Source: Micromonospora cremea (GTDB taxonomy: Bacteria; Actinomycetota; Actinomycetes; Mycobacteriales; Micromonosporaceae). Taken from it: a DNA stretch of 64,000 nt. Below, in pieces: positions 47,714 to 58,500 of this stretch; the first letter of the stretch is position 1; each line of letters starts with the position of its first letter. Both the position numbers and the translations under genes were made by a program. The stretch lies in assembly GCF_900143515.1 (NCBI RefSeq), contig NZ_FSQT01000002.1:2605501-2669500 (forward strand). Reading direction: 5' to 3'. Below the pieces are notes generated by a model, which saw only the letters and a list, made by a program, of their open reading frames with translations, ran no database searches and was not told the origin of the DNA.

Positions 47714-48508
47714 TCAGAACGCGGGTACCGCCGCGCGGCCGCGGGCGACCACCTGGTTCTCCCGGGTCTGCTCGACCGACGCGACGACCTCGCTCAGCGG
47801 CAGCACCGAGGCCGACTCCGCAACCCGCCGTCCGGTGGCCGCGTGGGCCTCCTTCCGCAGGCTGCGCGCCGCGGCCACGGCCAGCTCGGCGGCGCGCCAC
47901 GCGGCCTGCTCCCGCTTTCCCGCGGCGGCGTGCCGGGCCGCCAGATTGTCCCGGATCGCTCGCTGCAACACCAGCTCCTGCTCGACCGGGTGCAGCCGTG
48001 GGTCCCAGCCGTCGCGGTGCGCGAAGACGTCACTGAGCTGCTCCACCGACAGCTCCCGCCGCCAGTACGCGTCCAGCGCGGCCCGGTGCAGGTAGCGCTC
48101 GCGGTCGACGTACTCGGCCGGGGTCCGGGCGGTGTGCGGCAGCGGCATCGCGGCGGCGGCGCTGAGTCGCCGGACGGCCGCCTCGGCCGCCTCGTGGGCC
48201 TGCCAGGCGGCCTCGACCTCCTCGTGCGCGGCGACCCACTCCGCCCGGCGGCGCTGGGCGGTGGTGGTCGCCCGCTCGGCGGCCACCGCGACCTCCTGGG
48301 CGTAGCGGCTCTGCTCCCGTTCCTCCTGCGCCTGCTCGAGCTGGCTGGGCATGGCGGCGCGGCGGATCCGAGCACCCGGATCGAGACGGAGCCGGCCGGG
48401 CCGCACCAGCAGAGCGGCGACGGTGACAGCGACCACCCCGAGCAGGCTCAGCCAGATCGCGGCGGCCCGGGGTACGTCGGGCAGGACGGCGGAGAGAACG
48501 GTCTGCAT
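47714..48508 (-). CDS. hypothetical membrane-anchored coiled-coil protein
   Basis: About 264 residues. One membrane helix near the N-terminus (AAIWLSLLGVVAVTVAALLV) is followed by long Ala/Glu/Arg-rich helices with heptad-like pattern (PSQLEQAQEEREQSRYAQEVAVAAERATTTAQRRRAEW) typical of coiled coil. No family recognised. ATG at 48508 is used; an in-frame GTG at 48517 is also possible, neither with a clear ribosome site. Confidence 0.65.
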   Translation of the reverse strand: MQTVLSAVLPDVPRAAAIWLSLLGVVAVTVAALLVRPGRLRLDPGARIRRAAMPSQLEQAQEEREQSRYAQEVAVAAERATTTAQRRRAEWVAAHEEVEAAWQAHEAAEAAVRRLSAAAAMPLPHTARTPAEYVDRERYLHRAALDAYWRRELSVEQLSDVFAHRDGWDPRLHPVEQELVLQRAIRDNLAARHAAAGKREQAAWRAAELAVAAARSLRKEAHAATGRRVAESASVLPLSEVVASVEQTRENQVVARGRAAVPAF

Positions 48509-48731
48509 GATCAGCACCTAACGGTCGAACGACGGGTATCGACGGGTGGCGGCGGACGGGTGTTTTCGGCAGCATCGGCGTCGGTTCGTGGAGTGCGCCT
48601 CGGGCGCCACCGCTGGCGGTTGATTTCCGGCCGGTGGGGGCGGCGTGGTCGCGCCGTCGGCGGCGACGGAAGCGCCCGGACGGATGAGCCGGATCGGGCC
48701 GCTGAATCGGCGGGCCGGTGGCCGGCCGAGG

Positions 48732-49091
48732 TCAGCGGGTGGGCGGGCCGCGCCGGGGCGGGATGCCCCGCCCGGCCTCACTGGCCGGCGCGCGCTCCGG
48801 GCTCGCGGTGACCGGGCCGGTCGCGGCGGCGGTGTCGACAGTGCTGACGGGCCGGGACGCGGCCGGCTGGCCGGTCCGCTGGGTGGCCGGGACGGCGTCG
48901 GGCTGGAGGCTTTCCACCCGGCTGCTCACGACGCTGGGCCGCAGCTGCGTCGGCGCCTCGGGCGGGGTCGCGGCGAGGGCACCGCCGAGGCCGACCGCGA
49001 GCACCAGTGCGGTGACCGCCAGTCGGGTCAGCTCGCGCAGTGACCGCAGCACAGCCCACCGGGCTGGGCGGACGGGCGCTGCGGAGGACAC
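48732..49091 (-). CDS. hypothetical single-pass membrane protein
   Basis: A 119-residue protein with one helix (about residues 21-40, LTRLAVTALVLAVGLGGALA) and a Pro/Ala/Thr/Ser-rich extracellular part. It may be an exported or lipoprotein-like polypeptide, but no lipobox is seen. No homologous family recognised. Confidence 0.5.
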   Translation of the reverse strand: MSSAAPVRPARWAVLRSLRELTRLAVTALVLAVGLGGALAATPPEAPTQLRPSVVSSRVESLQPDAVPATQRTGQPAASRPVSTVDTAAATGPVTASPERAPASEAGRGIPPRRGPPTR

Positions 49092-49203
49092 CCGACCAAC
49101 CTAACGCCCGCCCCGCCACGGCGCAGCTCGGCAACGGCCGGTGCGGGCGTGACCGTCGCCACGATGCGCACTGTGGACGGAGCTGTCCGCGCCCGAAACA
49201 GCG

Positions 49204-49238
49204 GTGGCCCCCGCCGGATCGAATCCGGCAGGGGCCAC
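49204..49238 (-). terminator. hairpin terminator for the minus-strand substrate gene
   Basis: GTGGCCCCCGCCGGAT / ATCCGGCAGGGGCCAC, 16-bp stem with one wobble pair and a 3-nt loop, 56 nt beyond the stop of the gene at 49294. Confidence 0.75.
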
Positions 49239-49293
49239 CACGGCACGTTCGTGCGGCACCGCCGACAGGCAGGGCACCGGCAGCGGGCGGGGA

Positions 49294-50586
49294 TCAGCCG
49301 GCGGTGCCGAGCACCGACGGCGGAGCCTCTCCGCTGTCCCCCCACACCATCTCGTCCTCGGTCAGCCAGGTCATCCGCTCGTCGGACTCGTCGGACTCCG
49401 GCCGGCCGTGCCCGCCGAGCACGCCCGGGCGGTTGGCTCCGCTGCCGCCCGCCGCGCCCTGCCGGCCGGCTGCCGCCGCGCGGCCGGTGGACTCGGCGCG
49501 CCGGCCGTCCATGCTGCGCCCGACCCCACTGGCGGCGCGGTTCTCGGCCGCCGCCGCACCACCGGTCGCTCGGACCGGGGTGGTGGGCGTGCTGCCCGAA
49601 CCGGCGAGGGCGGCGGTCCGCAGCACTCCGCCGGCCGGTGCCCCACCCTGCGCTCCGAAGAGCAGACCCGGCCCGGCGCCGGCGCTGGCGGCCGCGGTGG
49701 TCGGCCCGGAAAGGCCGGCCAGCCCGGCGGCGCCGCCGGCGAGCAGTGCGCCGCCGACCAGAGGATCCGCACCGGCGAGGGAAGTGGTGAAGCCACCCTC
49801 GCCGCCGACGCCTGGGCCGGTGGCGACGGCCGGCGTGCCGCTGGTGCCAGCGCCGTCCTGGTCGGCACCGGACCCGTCGCCGGCGACCGGGGGCGGCGCA
49901 ACGCCGTCGGGCGTCGCGATGGTCGCGCCACCGGTGTGCGCGGTGCTGTGGGTGGCGTTGGGCGCGGCGGTCGGCGTGGTGGTGGCCGGGACGCTGCGCG
50001 GCGTCGGCGTGTCGTCGCTGGTGGTCTTGGGGGTGTCCGGGTGGGGCGGAGGCGGGTTGACCACCCGGTCGTAGGCGGAGAGGTCGTAACCGGCGGCCAG
50101 CTCGGCCACCACGTTCACCATCCGCTGGTGGGCCTTCTCCTGCTCTTCCTTGTCCTGCTGGTGACCCATGATGCCCCCGACGACCGCCCCGGGCAGGCCG
50201 AAGGCGGCGCCCTTGAGCGCCCCGGAGACCGCCTTGTCGTTGTCGTCGGTCTCGTCCGGGCTCTCCGCCTGCTTGTGGGCGGTGCGCAACTGGCCGGCCA
50301 TCATGGTCAGGGCCTGCTTGACGCCGGCCATCCCCTCGCCCAGCGCCTCGGCATGGTCGACGATCAGCGTCAGCCGCCGCTGGAATTCCCGGCCTGCCGA
50401 GCCCGTCCACGTGTGGCCGAGCTTTTCGAGGTCACCGCTCAGCTCCCGGCCGAGGCCGTCGAGAATGCCCTTGAGCGCAGCCCACTGGGCGGCCACGCCG
50501 TCGATCTGCTCGGGCTTGCCGGCCATCACGGCGTCGTACAGCTGCTGGTGGCTGTTGCCCTGGTAGCGCTGGGTGTACTCAGACAC
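49294..50586 (-). CDS. large WXG100/PPE-like type VII substrate
   Basis: A 430-residue protein with GTG start. Residues 1-110 are a WXG100-like helical hairpin with WTG near residue 60 (HTWTGSAGREFQRRL). A Gly/Ala segment (145-165) and a very Pro/Thr/Gly/Ala-rich region follow, ending in an acidic tail (PESDESDERMTWLTEDEMVWGD). The layout resembles EspB/PPE-like secreted proteins. It overlaps the small gene at 50579 by 8 nt, so the two are a co-translated pair and perhaps a secreted heterodimer. Confidence 0.8.
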   Translation of the reverse strand: MSEYTQRYQGNSHQQLYDAVMAGKPEQIDGVAAQWAALKGILDGLGRELSGDLEKLGHTWTGSAGREFQRRLTLIVDHAEALGEGMAGVKQALTMMAGQLRTAHKQAESPDETDDNDKAVSGALKGAAFGLPGAVVGGIMGHQQDKEEQEKAHQRMVNVVAELAAGYDLSAYDRVVNPPPPHPDTPKTTSDDTPTPRSVPATTTPTAAPNATHSTAHTGGATIATPDGVAPPPVAGDGSGADQDGAGTSGTPAVATGPGVGGEGGFTTSLAGADPLVGGALLAGGAAGLAGLSGPTTAAASAGAGPGLLFGAQGGAPAGGVLRTAALAGSGSTPTTPVRATGGAAAAENRAASGVGRSMDGRRAESTGRAAAAGRQGAAGGSGANRPGVLGGHGRPESDESDERMTWLTEDEMVWGDSGEAPPSVLGTAG

Positions 50587-50947
50587 GCCCGTCCCCCTTC
50601 GGCTGCAACGCCCGGTCGACGCCGGTCAGCGCGGCGGTGATGTCGGTGGCGTTGGCCGCGTTACGCGCCTCGGCGGTGCGGTAGTTGGTCAGGATCATGC
50701 TGGTCGCCTGCTGCGCGGCCTGTACCGCCTGTCGGAGCCGCTCGGCTTGGTCGACATAGGACTGGTGGACCTCGCTGTAGCGGCGCGCGTTGGATGTGGC
50801 GTCGGTGAACGAGCCCAGCGCCGGGGGGCTGCACTGCATCTCGGTGTTGAGCTTGCGCAGCACCGACTCGACCTGACTCAGCCGCGCGGCCAGGTGCTTG
50901 TGGAAGTCCTCAAGGGACAGCAGGTCGACTTCCGTACGCCCGGTCAT
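50579..50947 (-). CDS. ESX-like helical protein with YxxxE signal
   Basis: A 122-residue all-helical protein of ESX size. It lacks a clear WXG (LGSFTD lies at that position) but has YRTAEARNA near residue 90, matching the YxxxD/E secretion signal of type VII cargo. Directly upstream of the large substrate and downstream of eccB on the same strand. Probably secreted with its neighbour; identity as cargo is inferred. Confidence 0.7.
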   Translation of the reverse strand: MTGRTEVDLLSLEDFHKHLAARLSQVESVLRKLNTEMQCSPPALGSFTDATSNARRYSEVHQSYVDQAERLRQAVQAAQQATSMILTNYRTAEARNAANATDITAALTGVDRALQPKGDGRV

Positions 50948-51034
50948 GGCAACATCCCCGTCGTTCTGGTTGACAACCGTCAGCGACCTCAGGTTAGTCC
51001 ACCAGTGCGATCCGGGGCGACCCGTCCGGGCCGC

Positions 51035-52561
51035 TCAGTCGTCGGCCCCGATCGATGCCGGGGGTAATCCGCCACCCGTCCCGCCGGTCGCCGGAGAGCC
51101 GCTGGCCGAGGTGGACGGCGTGGGCCCCGGTGTCGACGTGGCCGACGGGGCGCCGCCGGGCGAGAAGTAGGTCAACGCGTCCTCCCGACTCAGGGTTGGC
51201 CCGGTCGGGATCAGCGCGAGCAGCGAGCCGGGCACGGCCAGTGGAGTGACCCCGCCGTAGCCGAGCGTGGCCAGCGTCTCGCCCGACCCGAGCGGGTACC
51301 GGACGCCCTGCGGGCTGATCAGGTAGACCGTCGACCCGGCGGCGCCGGATCCGCTGGTCCCGGCGCCGGGCGCGGCCTGGGCCAGCACCCCCTTGCCGCC
51401 GGGCAGCAGCACGGCCTCGGCCGTGCGCAGCGCGTCCCGGGCGGTCTGCCGCACCGGCACCGGGCCCGGCTCGCTCGCGGTCAACTCCGCAGGCGTCCGG
51501 TCGAAGACCTCCACGGTGGTGGTCGGCGGCCCGCCGGCGCTGCCCGCCCGGTACGTCGCGCAGAGCAGCGTCTGCCCGGACCGGGCCGGGTACAGGGTGG
51601 GCAGCGTCTGCGGCAGCCCCTCCTCGTCCACCCGCTGGTCCGTGAAGAGCCGGCCAACCTGATCCGGCGTGATGTCGGTGATCTGACCGCCGCCGCTGAT
51701 CAGAAGCAGGGCGGTGATCTCAGAAATTGAGACGAGCCCCTCGCGGGCCAGCACGTAGTGCCGCCCGGCCGCCCGGAACACCTGACCGACGACGGCCGGC
51801 TTACCGGCCACGCTCAACCCGCTGCGGTCGCCCTGGCCGGGCAGTGACGGCTTACGCAGCGGCGGCCCGGCCGGTACGGCGTTGAGCAGTTGCTGCCCGA
51901 CCGGCAGAGCTGTCGTCCCGGTCATCCGCAGCGCCGCGATCGCCTGGTCGCCGCCGAGCACCTGGAGGCGGGCGTTGCCGGTGAGCAGGTGCCGCTGACC
52001 GTCCACGGTGACCAGCACCGCGCGGTCGCCCAGCGGGGTGCCGCCGGGCAGCGCCCGGTCGATGACCACCCGGGTGGTGGAGTGGCGCGGGTCGGCCGGG
52101 TCGGGCACGTCGCAGACCGACCACGGCAGGCCGGTCAGCGACTTGCGGTCCGGCAACGCGTCCGGCGCGCCGACAATGCCGACCGTGCGGCCGCGCGGCC
52201 GGTCCCGCAGCGACGCCTGGGACATCGTGCGCACCGCCGGATCCGCCTCGTTCAGGATCAGCCGCGCCGACGTGTAGTTGAGCGTCGGGTGCAGCTGCCC
52301 CTCCACGAACACGTACGTCGCGCCGGTCTCCCGCTCGATGACCAGCGTGTTCTCTTCCAGCGGCGCCGTGTTCCCGGTCAACTGGCCGTAGGCGCCGACC
52401 CCGCCGAGCACCACGGCCGCGGCGATCACACTGCCGAAGACGGCCATGCCGAGCCGTCGCATCGGCAGGTTCGTGGTCTCCGGATCGCCCGACAGCAACG
52501 CGGAGACGATCCGGCGGGTGACGAAGCGGTACGCCTGCACCTGATCGCGGCGGGTCCGCAT
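51035..52561 (-). CDS. eccB: type VII secretion ATPase-like membrane protein EccB
   Basis: A 508-residue EccB: N-terminal RTRRDQVQAYRFVTRRIVSALLSGDPE, one membrane helix (about 36-62, LGMAVFGSVIAAAVVLGGVGAYG) and a large extracytoplasmic domain with PALNYTSARLIL-like repeat signatures (HPTLNYTSARLILNE), then a Pro/Thr-rich end. EccB is a core component of the ESX membrane complex. ATG preceded by GGAGG at 6 nt. Divergent from eccE. Confidence 0.95.
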   Translation of the reverse strand: MRTRRDQVQAYRFVTRRIVSALLSGDPETTNLPMRRLGMAVFGSVIAAAVVLGGVGAYGQLTGNTAPLEENTLVIERETGATYVFVEGQLHPTLNYTSARLILNEADPAVRTMSQASLRDRPRGRTVGIVGAPDALPDRKSLTGLPWSVCDVPDPADPRHSTTRVVIDRALPGGTPLGDRAVLVTVDGQRHLLTGNARLQVLGGDQAIAALRMTGTTALPVGQQLLNAVPAGPPLRKPSLPGQGDRSGLSVAGKPAVVGQVFRAAGRHYVLAREGLVSISEITALLLISGGGQITDITPDQVGRLFTDQRVDEEGLPQTLPTLYPARSGQTLLCATYRAGSAGGPPTTTVEVFDRTPAELTASEPGPVPVRQTARDALRTAEAVLLPGGKGVLAQAAPGAGTSGSGAAGSTVYLISPQGVRYPLGSGETLATLGYGGVTPLAVPGSLLALIPTGPTLSREDALTYFSPGGAPSATSTPGPTPSTSASGSPATGGTGGGLPPASIGADD

Positions 52562-52623
52562 GACTTACCTCCGGCGGGGTGGATCCGCGACGATCAGGGT
52601 CGGGGTGCCGTCGCGGGCTTCCC

Positions 52624-52629
52624 TACGAT
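52624..52629 (+). promoter_or_regulatory. -10-like box (TACGAT) for eccE
   Basis: CCTACGAT in the eccB-eccE divergent region, about 95 nt before the eccE ATG. The same CCTACGAT occurs before eccC (55448-55455). No clear -35 was recognised. Confidence 0.35.
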
Positions 52630-52723
52630 AAGGGGCCGACGGCGGGTCCTTGGGACCACCGCCCGTGGCCGGCGCCGGACCGACCCGGCGTGGAGCCGTA
52701 CCGTGCAGGAGGGACAGTCACCG

Positions 52724-53911
52724 ATGACGCAGGTCCAGGCGCGACCCGCCCGAGTGGCCACGAACCCGTCCGACGTCCCGGCGCGGGCGACGCCGCCGGC
52801 CGACCGGCCCGGCCGGGGACGGGTCGGTCCGGTGCTGGTCGGGCAGCTCGTCGTGCTGGAGTTGTGCGCGGTCGCCGTCTGGGCCGCCGGGGCCGGGCCC
52901 AGCTGGCTGCTCGCCGCGGTGGGCACGGCGGCGGCGCTGGTCGTTCTGGCCGTGTTCGCCCGCCGGGGTGGCCGCTGGTGGTTCGAGGACCTGCTGCTGC
53001 GTCGGCGGCTGCGGCGCCGCCGCGAACGCGCGGCGGCGGCGCTGGCCGGCGGCGCGGCGTCGGACCCGCGCCTGGCCGCGCTCGCCCCCGAGTTGAGCGT
53101 CATCGAGCTGACCGACCGGGGCACCCGGCTCGGCATCGGGCAGGACGACCAGGGCTGGTTCGCAGCGGTCGCGCTGCAGCCCACCACCGGCGCGGTGGTC
53201 GGTTCGGTGGAGGCGTCGACGGTCGACCAGGCGCTGGGTGTGCTCGCGGACTTCGCCGCCCCGGTCTCCCGGGCTCAGGTCGTCGCGCACACCCTGGTCT
53301 GGTATCCGGCGCCCGGTGCGCCGCCGGCGGCGCACCGGACCGTGTGGGTCGCACTGCGGCTCACCGTCCGCGACGCGCGGGTCGAGGCGGTGAGCCGGGG
53401 CGGCGGGCTGCCCGGCGTGCACCGGACACTGGCCGCCGGGATCGGCCGGCTGGGCAAGGCGCTGACCGCCGCCGGGCTGGCCCACCGGCCACTGGGCCGC
53501 GACGAGCTGCGCGCGGCCGTGGTCTCGGCCGCCGGGCTGGACCTGGTGCCGGAGCCACCGGCGGAGACCTGGCAGGGGCTGCGCGGCGGCGGCTGGACGC
53601 ATCGCTGCCTGGCCCTGCGGGGCCGGTCGGACACCCCACTCGGCCCGCTGGTGGACGCGATCACCGCGACCTCCGCGCCGTCGCACACGGTGGCCGCGGC
53701 GGTGTCGCCGGATGGTCGGGTGGCGGCGCCGCTGCTGCGGGTCGCGGCGATGGACAACCACGTCGAGGCGCTGGTCAAGGTCGTCCGGGACATCGCGCAG
53801 CGGGCCGGCACGCCGGCTCGGCCGGTGGACGGGCAGCACGGCCCCGGCGTCTACGCCAGCGCGCCGGTGGCCGCTGCGCTGGGCGGCTCCGTCCGTCCGC
53901 AACCGCGCTGA
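52724..53911 (+). CDS. eccE: type VII secretion protein EccE
   Basis: A 395-residue EccE: two membrane helices (about 37-60 and 61-77, VLVGQLVVLELCAVAVWAAG / LLAAVGTAAALVVLAVFA), a basic stretch and a soluble domain with VVGSVEASTVDQALGVL and AAAVSPDGRVAAPLLRVAA. EccE is a peripheral component of the actinobacterial ESX complex, absent from Firmicute systems. ATG follows AGGAGGGA. Confidence 0.92.
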   Translation: MTQVQARPARVATNPSDVPARATPPADRPGRGRVGPVLVGQLVVLELCAVAVWAAGAGPSWLLAAVGTAAALVVLAVFARRGGRWWFEDLLLRRRLRRRRERAAAALAGGAASDPRLAALAPELSVIELTDRGTRLGIGQDDQGWFAAVALQPTTGAVVGSVEASTVDQALGVLADFAAPVSRAQVVAHTLVWYPAPGAPPAAHRTVWVALRLTVRDARVEAVSRGGGLPGVHRTLAAGIGRLGKALTAAGLAHRPLGRDELRAAVVSAAGLDLVPEPPAETWQGLRGGGWTHRCLALRGRSDTPLGPLVDAITATSAPSHTVAAAVSPDGRVAAPLLRVAAMDNHVEALVKVVRDIAQRAGTPARPVDGQHGPGVYASAPVAAALGGSVRPQPR

Positions 53912-53914
53912 CCG

Positions 53915-53958
53915 CCCGCCCGCCGACCAGCCGTCCAGCTCGCTGGTCCGCGGGCGGG
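53915..53958. terminator. bidirectional terminator between eccE and eccD
   Basis: Arms 53915-53931 and 53942-53958 match at 16 of 17 positions around a 10-nt loop, directly between the two convergent stop codons. Confidence 0.75.
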
Positions 53959-53969
53959 AGAGCCTTCGG

Positions 53970-55367
53970 TCAGGGCCGCAGGTTGACGATCCAGCCGTAG
54001 AGGCCGCACACCCAGACGGCGAGTGGCACCAGCGAGATGATCAGCATGATCTCGATGATGTCGAGCAGCCGGCCCCAGACCGGGGAGATGGGCTTGCCGG
54101 CCACGGTCAGCCCGTAGATCAGGCTGATCACGGCGGCCAGCAGCAGCCCGCCGAGGATCAGGCCGAGCCGGACCGGCAGCGACCCGCTGGCGAAGGTGGC
54201 CGCGGCGGCCAGGCCGAGCCCGATGGTGCCGGTGAGCAGCACCGGGGTGCGCTGGGCCCGGCCCAGGAGCGGACGGGCCCGCAGCAGCGAGAGCAGGGCC
54301 AGCACCAGGCAGAGCAGCACCGCCGGGAGGCGCCCGTCCAGGGCCAGCACCAGCTGCGCGCCCAGCACCAGCAGCGACACGGTCCACAGCAGGCCGGTGA
54401 GGAACTCGTCGGCGCGCTCGCTCTGCTGGAGCACCTGCCGGCCGTCGACCGACTCGCTGTCGGTCTTCAGGTCCTCCGGACCGGTCGGGATCGATGGCAC
54501 CGGCAGCCGGGCCAGCCGGTAGGCCACCATCGGCAGCGCCGGCACCACGCCGAACGCGACCGCCGCCACGACCGCCGCCGAGCCCGGCGCATCCATGCCG
54601 AAGGCCAGGCAGAGCAGCGCGCCCAGGCCGATCGCGGCGCCCACGCCGAGCGCGGCGAAGAAGAGCGGGTAGCGGTCGCCGACGGCCAGCGCGGCGACCG
54701 CCGCGGTGACCACCACGGCGGTGGCCGCGAGCAGGACGTGCGGGCTGGCCAGGTTGGTCAGCGGTCGATCGCTGGCGAGCAGCACCAGACCGCCGGTGCC
54801 GGCGTGCACCAGACCCACCATGGCCAGCACGGCGCCGGTCCGGCTGTCACCGGCGGCCCGGGACAGCACCGCCGCGCCGACCAGCAGCGCCACCGCGACC
54901 AGCAGGGCGGCCAGCGCGCCGGGCAGGTGCGGCGGGCCGGCGAAGAGCGCCGCCAGCGCGCCGGCGCCGAGCGCCGCTGCGGCGAACAACACCGCGAAGG
55001 ACCGGGTCGCAGCGACCTGCCAGGCGCCCGGGCGCTGGTTGGTGGCGGTGGCGACCGCGTCCACGACGTCGTCGAAGACGACCTCCGGGGCGGCGGCGGA
55101 CCGGGGGTTGAAGTAGAGCACCTCGCCGTCGCGGACGCCCAGCTGCCCGGCGGTACGCCCACCGTCCAGGGGCGCACCGCCCAACCGGGACAGTGCCCAC
55201 CCGCCGTGCCGCACCCCCTCGTCCGCCAGGTCCTCCCCGGCGTAGCGCAGCAGGGTGGGGAGCAGGTCGGCCATCGGCACGTCCGACGGCAGGGCCAGAT
55301 CCATCCGGGTACGGGGAGCCACGATGGTGATCCGGCTCAGACCACCGGTCGCCGTCTTCGTTGCCAC
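53970..55367 (-). CDS. eccD: type VII secretion integral membrane protein EccD
   Basis: A 465-residue EccD: residues 1-90 form the ubiquitin-like domain ([31 protein letters not shown]), followed by about 11 membrane helices. EccD lines the inner-membrane chamber in the ESX complex. GTG start preceded by GGAGG at 6 nt. It converges on eccE and is divergent from eccC. Confidence 0.93.
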   Translation of the reverse strand: MATKTATGGLSRITIVAPRTRMDLALPSDVPMADLLPTLLRYAGEDLADEGVRHGGWALSRLGGAPLDGGRTAGQLGVRDGEVLYFNPRSAAAPEVVFDDVVDAVATATNQRPGAWQVAATRSFAVLFAAAALGAGALAALFAGPPHLPGALAALLVAVALLVGAAVLSRAAGDSRTGAVLAMVGLVHAGTGGLVLLASDRPLTNLASPHVLLAATAVVVTAAVAALAVGDRYPLFFAALGVGAAIGLGALLCLAFGMDAPGSAAVVAAVAFGVVPALPMVAYRLARLPVPSIPTGPEDLKTDSESVDGRQVLQQSERADEFLTGLLWTVSLLVLGAQLVLALDGRLPAVLLCLVLALLSLLRARPLLGRAQRTPVLLTGTIGLGLAAAATFASGSLPVRLGLILGGLLLAAVISLIYGLTVAGKPISPVWGRLLDIIEIMLIISLVPLAVWVCGLYGWIVNLRP

Positions 55368-55449
55368 AGTGGCCTCCTGGTGTCCTTCTACGATCAGCTG
55401 GCCCGCGGTGCCGCGCGGTGCGGGTCCACCGCGCCCACGGGAGATTACC

Positions 55450-55455
55450 TACGAT
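55450..55455 (+). promoter_or_regulatory. -10-like box (TACGAT) for eccC
   Basis: CCTACGAT about 82 nt before the eccC GTG; a second TACGAT lies at 55466-55471. The motif matches the one upstream of eccE. Confidence 0.35.
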
Positions 55456-55536
55456 GGCGGGCACGTACGATGCCCACCCGCGGACTTCGGTCCGCGACGG
55501 CAGGTCGTTCAGGCCGCTTCTGGGGAGGAGACAGCC

Positions 55537-58500
55537 GTGAGCACGGTGGTGTTCCGCCGGCTCCCGCGTCAGCCGGGGCCGGCCTTGCCGCGCGGTGAGG
55601 TGCTGCTGGAGTCTCCACCCGAGCTGCCCGAGCCGACGCCCCGCGGGATGGGGCAGCTGCTCATGATCCTGCCGATGGTCTGCGGGGTCGGCGCGATGGC
55701 CTTCCTCTACGCCGGCCGGGGCGGCGGCATGATGACGTACGTCGCCGGCGGCCTGTTCGGCGTCTCGATGCTCGGAATGGCGATCGGGTCGTTGAGCAAC
55801 GGTGGCAACGACAAGGCGGAGCTGAACGCCGATCGCCGCGACTACATGCGCTACCTCGCCCAGATGCGCAAGCGCACCCGGCGCGCGGCGGGGCAGCAGC
55901 GGGCGGCGATGGCCTGGCGGCACCCGGAGCCCGACGCGCTCTGGTCGATCGCCTCGTCCCGGCGGCTCTGGGAACGGCGGATCACCGAGGACGACTTCGG
56001 CGAGACCCGGATCGCGCTCGGCCCGCAGCGCCTGGCGGTGGAGATCGTCCCGCCGGAGACGAAGCCCGTCGAGGACCTGGAGCCGATGAGCGCCATCGCG
56101 CTGCGCCGGTTCGTCCGGGCCCACTCGACCGTGCCCGACCTGCCGACCGCGCTGTCGGTGCGCGCGTTCAGCCGGGTGGTGCTGCGTGGCGACCGGGAGC
56201 CGGTGCTCGACCTGACCCGGGCGGCGTTGGGCCAGCTGGCCACCTTCCATGCCCCGGACGACCTGGTGATCGCGGTGGTCGCCGCGCCCGACCGGCAGTC
56301 GGTCTGGGGTTGGGTCAAGTGGCTGCCGCACGCTCACCACAGTGGACGTACGGACGCCGCCGGCGCCCGGCGGCTGGTCTTCGCCAGCCTGGCCGAGGCC
56401 GAGGAGTCGCTCGCCGGGGAGCTGGCCGGGCGGCCCCGGTTCGCGCCCGAGGCCAAGCCGCTGACCACCGCGCCGCACGTCGTCGTGGTGGTCGACGGCG
56501 GTGAGATCGCGCCGACCTGCCAGCTGATGGGTCAGGGGTTGCTCGGTGCCACGCTGATCGACCTGTCCGGGACGGTGCCGCGCGACGCCGGCCGCTGGCT
56601 GCTCTGCCTCGACGTGGGCGACGGGAGCAACCTCGAGCTGGTCCGGGGCAGCTCGTCGTCGCGGCTGGGTCGACCGGACCGGCTCAGCTCCGAGGCCGCC
56701 GAGGGGCTGGCCCGGCAGATCGCTCCCTACCGGCTGTCCCAGCAGCAGGCCAGCAACGAGGAGCCGCTGGCCCGCAGCATGGAGCTGCCGGACCTGCTCG
56801 GCGTGGGCGACGCCGCGGCCGTGGACGTACATCAGACCTGGCGTCCGCGCGGCCACCGGGACCGGCTGCGCATCCCGCTCGGCGTCGGACCGGACGGCAA
56901 CGTGGTCGAGCTGGACTTCAAGGAGTCGGCGCACGAGGGCATGGGTCCGCACGGTCTGGTGATCGGCGCGACCGGGTCCGGCAAGAGCGAGCTGCTCCGT
57001 ACGGTGGTGGCCGCGCTGGCGGTGACGCACTCGTCGGAGGAGCTGAACTTCGTCCTGGTGGACTTCAAGGGTGGCGCGACGTTCGCGTCGCTGGAGGCGC
57101 TGCCACACACCAGCGCGGTGATCACCAACCTGGCCGACGAGCTGCCGCTGGTCGACCGGATGCGCGACGCGCTCGCGGGCGAGATGGTGCGCCGGCAGGA
57201 GCTGCTGCGGGCGGCCGGCAACTACGTCTCCCGTTTCGAGTACGAGAAGGCCCGGGCGGCGGGCGAGCCGCTGGCGCCGATGCCCAGCCTGCTGATCATC
57301 TGTGACGAGTTCAGCGAGCTGCTCGCCGCCAAGCCCGACTTCATCGACCTGTTCGTGATGATCGGCCGGCTGGGCCGGTCGCTCGGCGTGCACCTGTTGC
57401 TGGCCAGCCAGCGACTGGAGGAGGGCAAGCTGCGCGGCCTGGACACACACCTGTCGTACCGGATCGGTCTGCGCACCTTCTCCGCCGTGGAGAGCCGGAT
57501 CGTGCTCGGCGTGCCGGACGCCTACGAACTGCCGAACGCGCCGGGCCACGGCTACCTGAAGACGGACACCAGCACGATGCTGCGGTTCCGGGCCGCGTAC
57601 GTGTCGGGGCCGTACCGGGTGCCGGGGCAGCAGGCGTCCGCGTCGCAGGCCCTGGTGCAGCGCCGGATCGTGCCGTACGGCGTCGACTTCGTGCCGGCGC
57701 AGACCCCGCAGTTGCCGGTGGACACCGCGCCGGAGCCGGAGCAGCCGGCCGACGGCAAGGCCGTGGCGATGCTCGACGTGCTGATCGACCAGCTCAAGGG
57801 CCGCGGCCGGCCGGCGCACCAGGTGTGGCTGCCGCCACTGGCCGACCCGCCGAGCCTCGGTGAGCTGCTCGGTCAGCTGGCCGTCGATCCGACGTACGGG
57901 CTGTGCACCGCGTCCTGGCCGGGCCGGGGACGGCTCACCGTGCCGGTCGGCGTGGTGGACCGCCCGTACGAGCAGCGCCGTGACCCGATGATGGTGGAGC
58001 TGGCCGGCGCCGGCGGCAACGTGGTCATCGTCGGACGCTCACTCAGCGGCAAGAGCACCATGCTGCGCTCGCTGCTCGCCTCGCTGGCGCTCACGCACAC
58101 CCCGCGCGAGGTGCAGTTCTTCTGCCTGGACTTCGGCGGCGGCGCGCTGCGCAGCCTGGAGCGGCTGCCGCACATGGCCGGGGTGGCCGGCCGGCGGGAC
58201 GTCGAGGCGGTGCGCCGTACGGTGGCCGAGGTGGTGGCCGTCCTGGACGACCGGGAGACGCGCTTCGCCCAGCACGGCATCGACTCGGTGGCGAGTTACC
58301 GCCGTCGCCGGGCCGCCGGTGAGTTCGCCGACGACCCGTTCGGTGACGTGTTCCTGGTGGTGGACGGCTGGAACACGCTGCGCCAGGAGTACGAGGAGCT
58401 GGAGCAGACCATCACCACGCTGGCCAACCGGGGCCTCGGTTTCGGCGTGCACGTGGTGCTCACCGCGGTGCGCTGGGCGGAGATCCGGATCAACATGCGG

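Noticed and set aside
49204..49238. tRNA-like 3' end (GGATTCGATCC and CCACC on the minus strand)
   Set aside because: No anticodon arm, D arm or 5' acceptor strand is found; the sequence is a 16-bp terminator stem.
51890..52723. In-frame upstream extension of eccE
   Set aside because: It would overlap eccB on the other strand; a ribosome site and the conserved N-terminus place the start at 52724.
54847..57819. 990-codon minus-strand open frame
   Set aside because: Antisense to eccC and out of frame with eccD; composition typical of GC-rich shadow frames.
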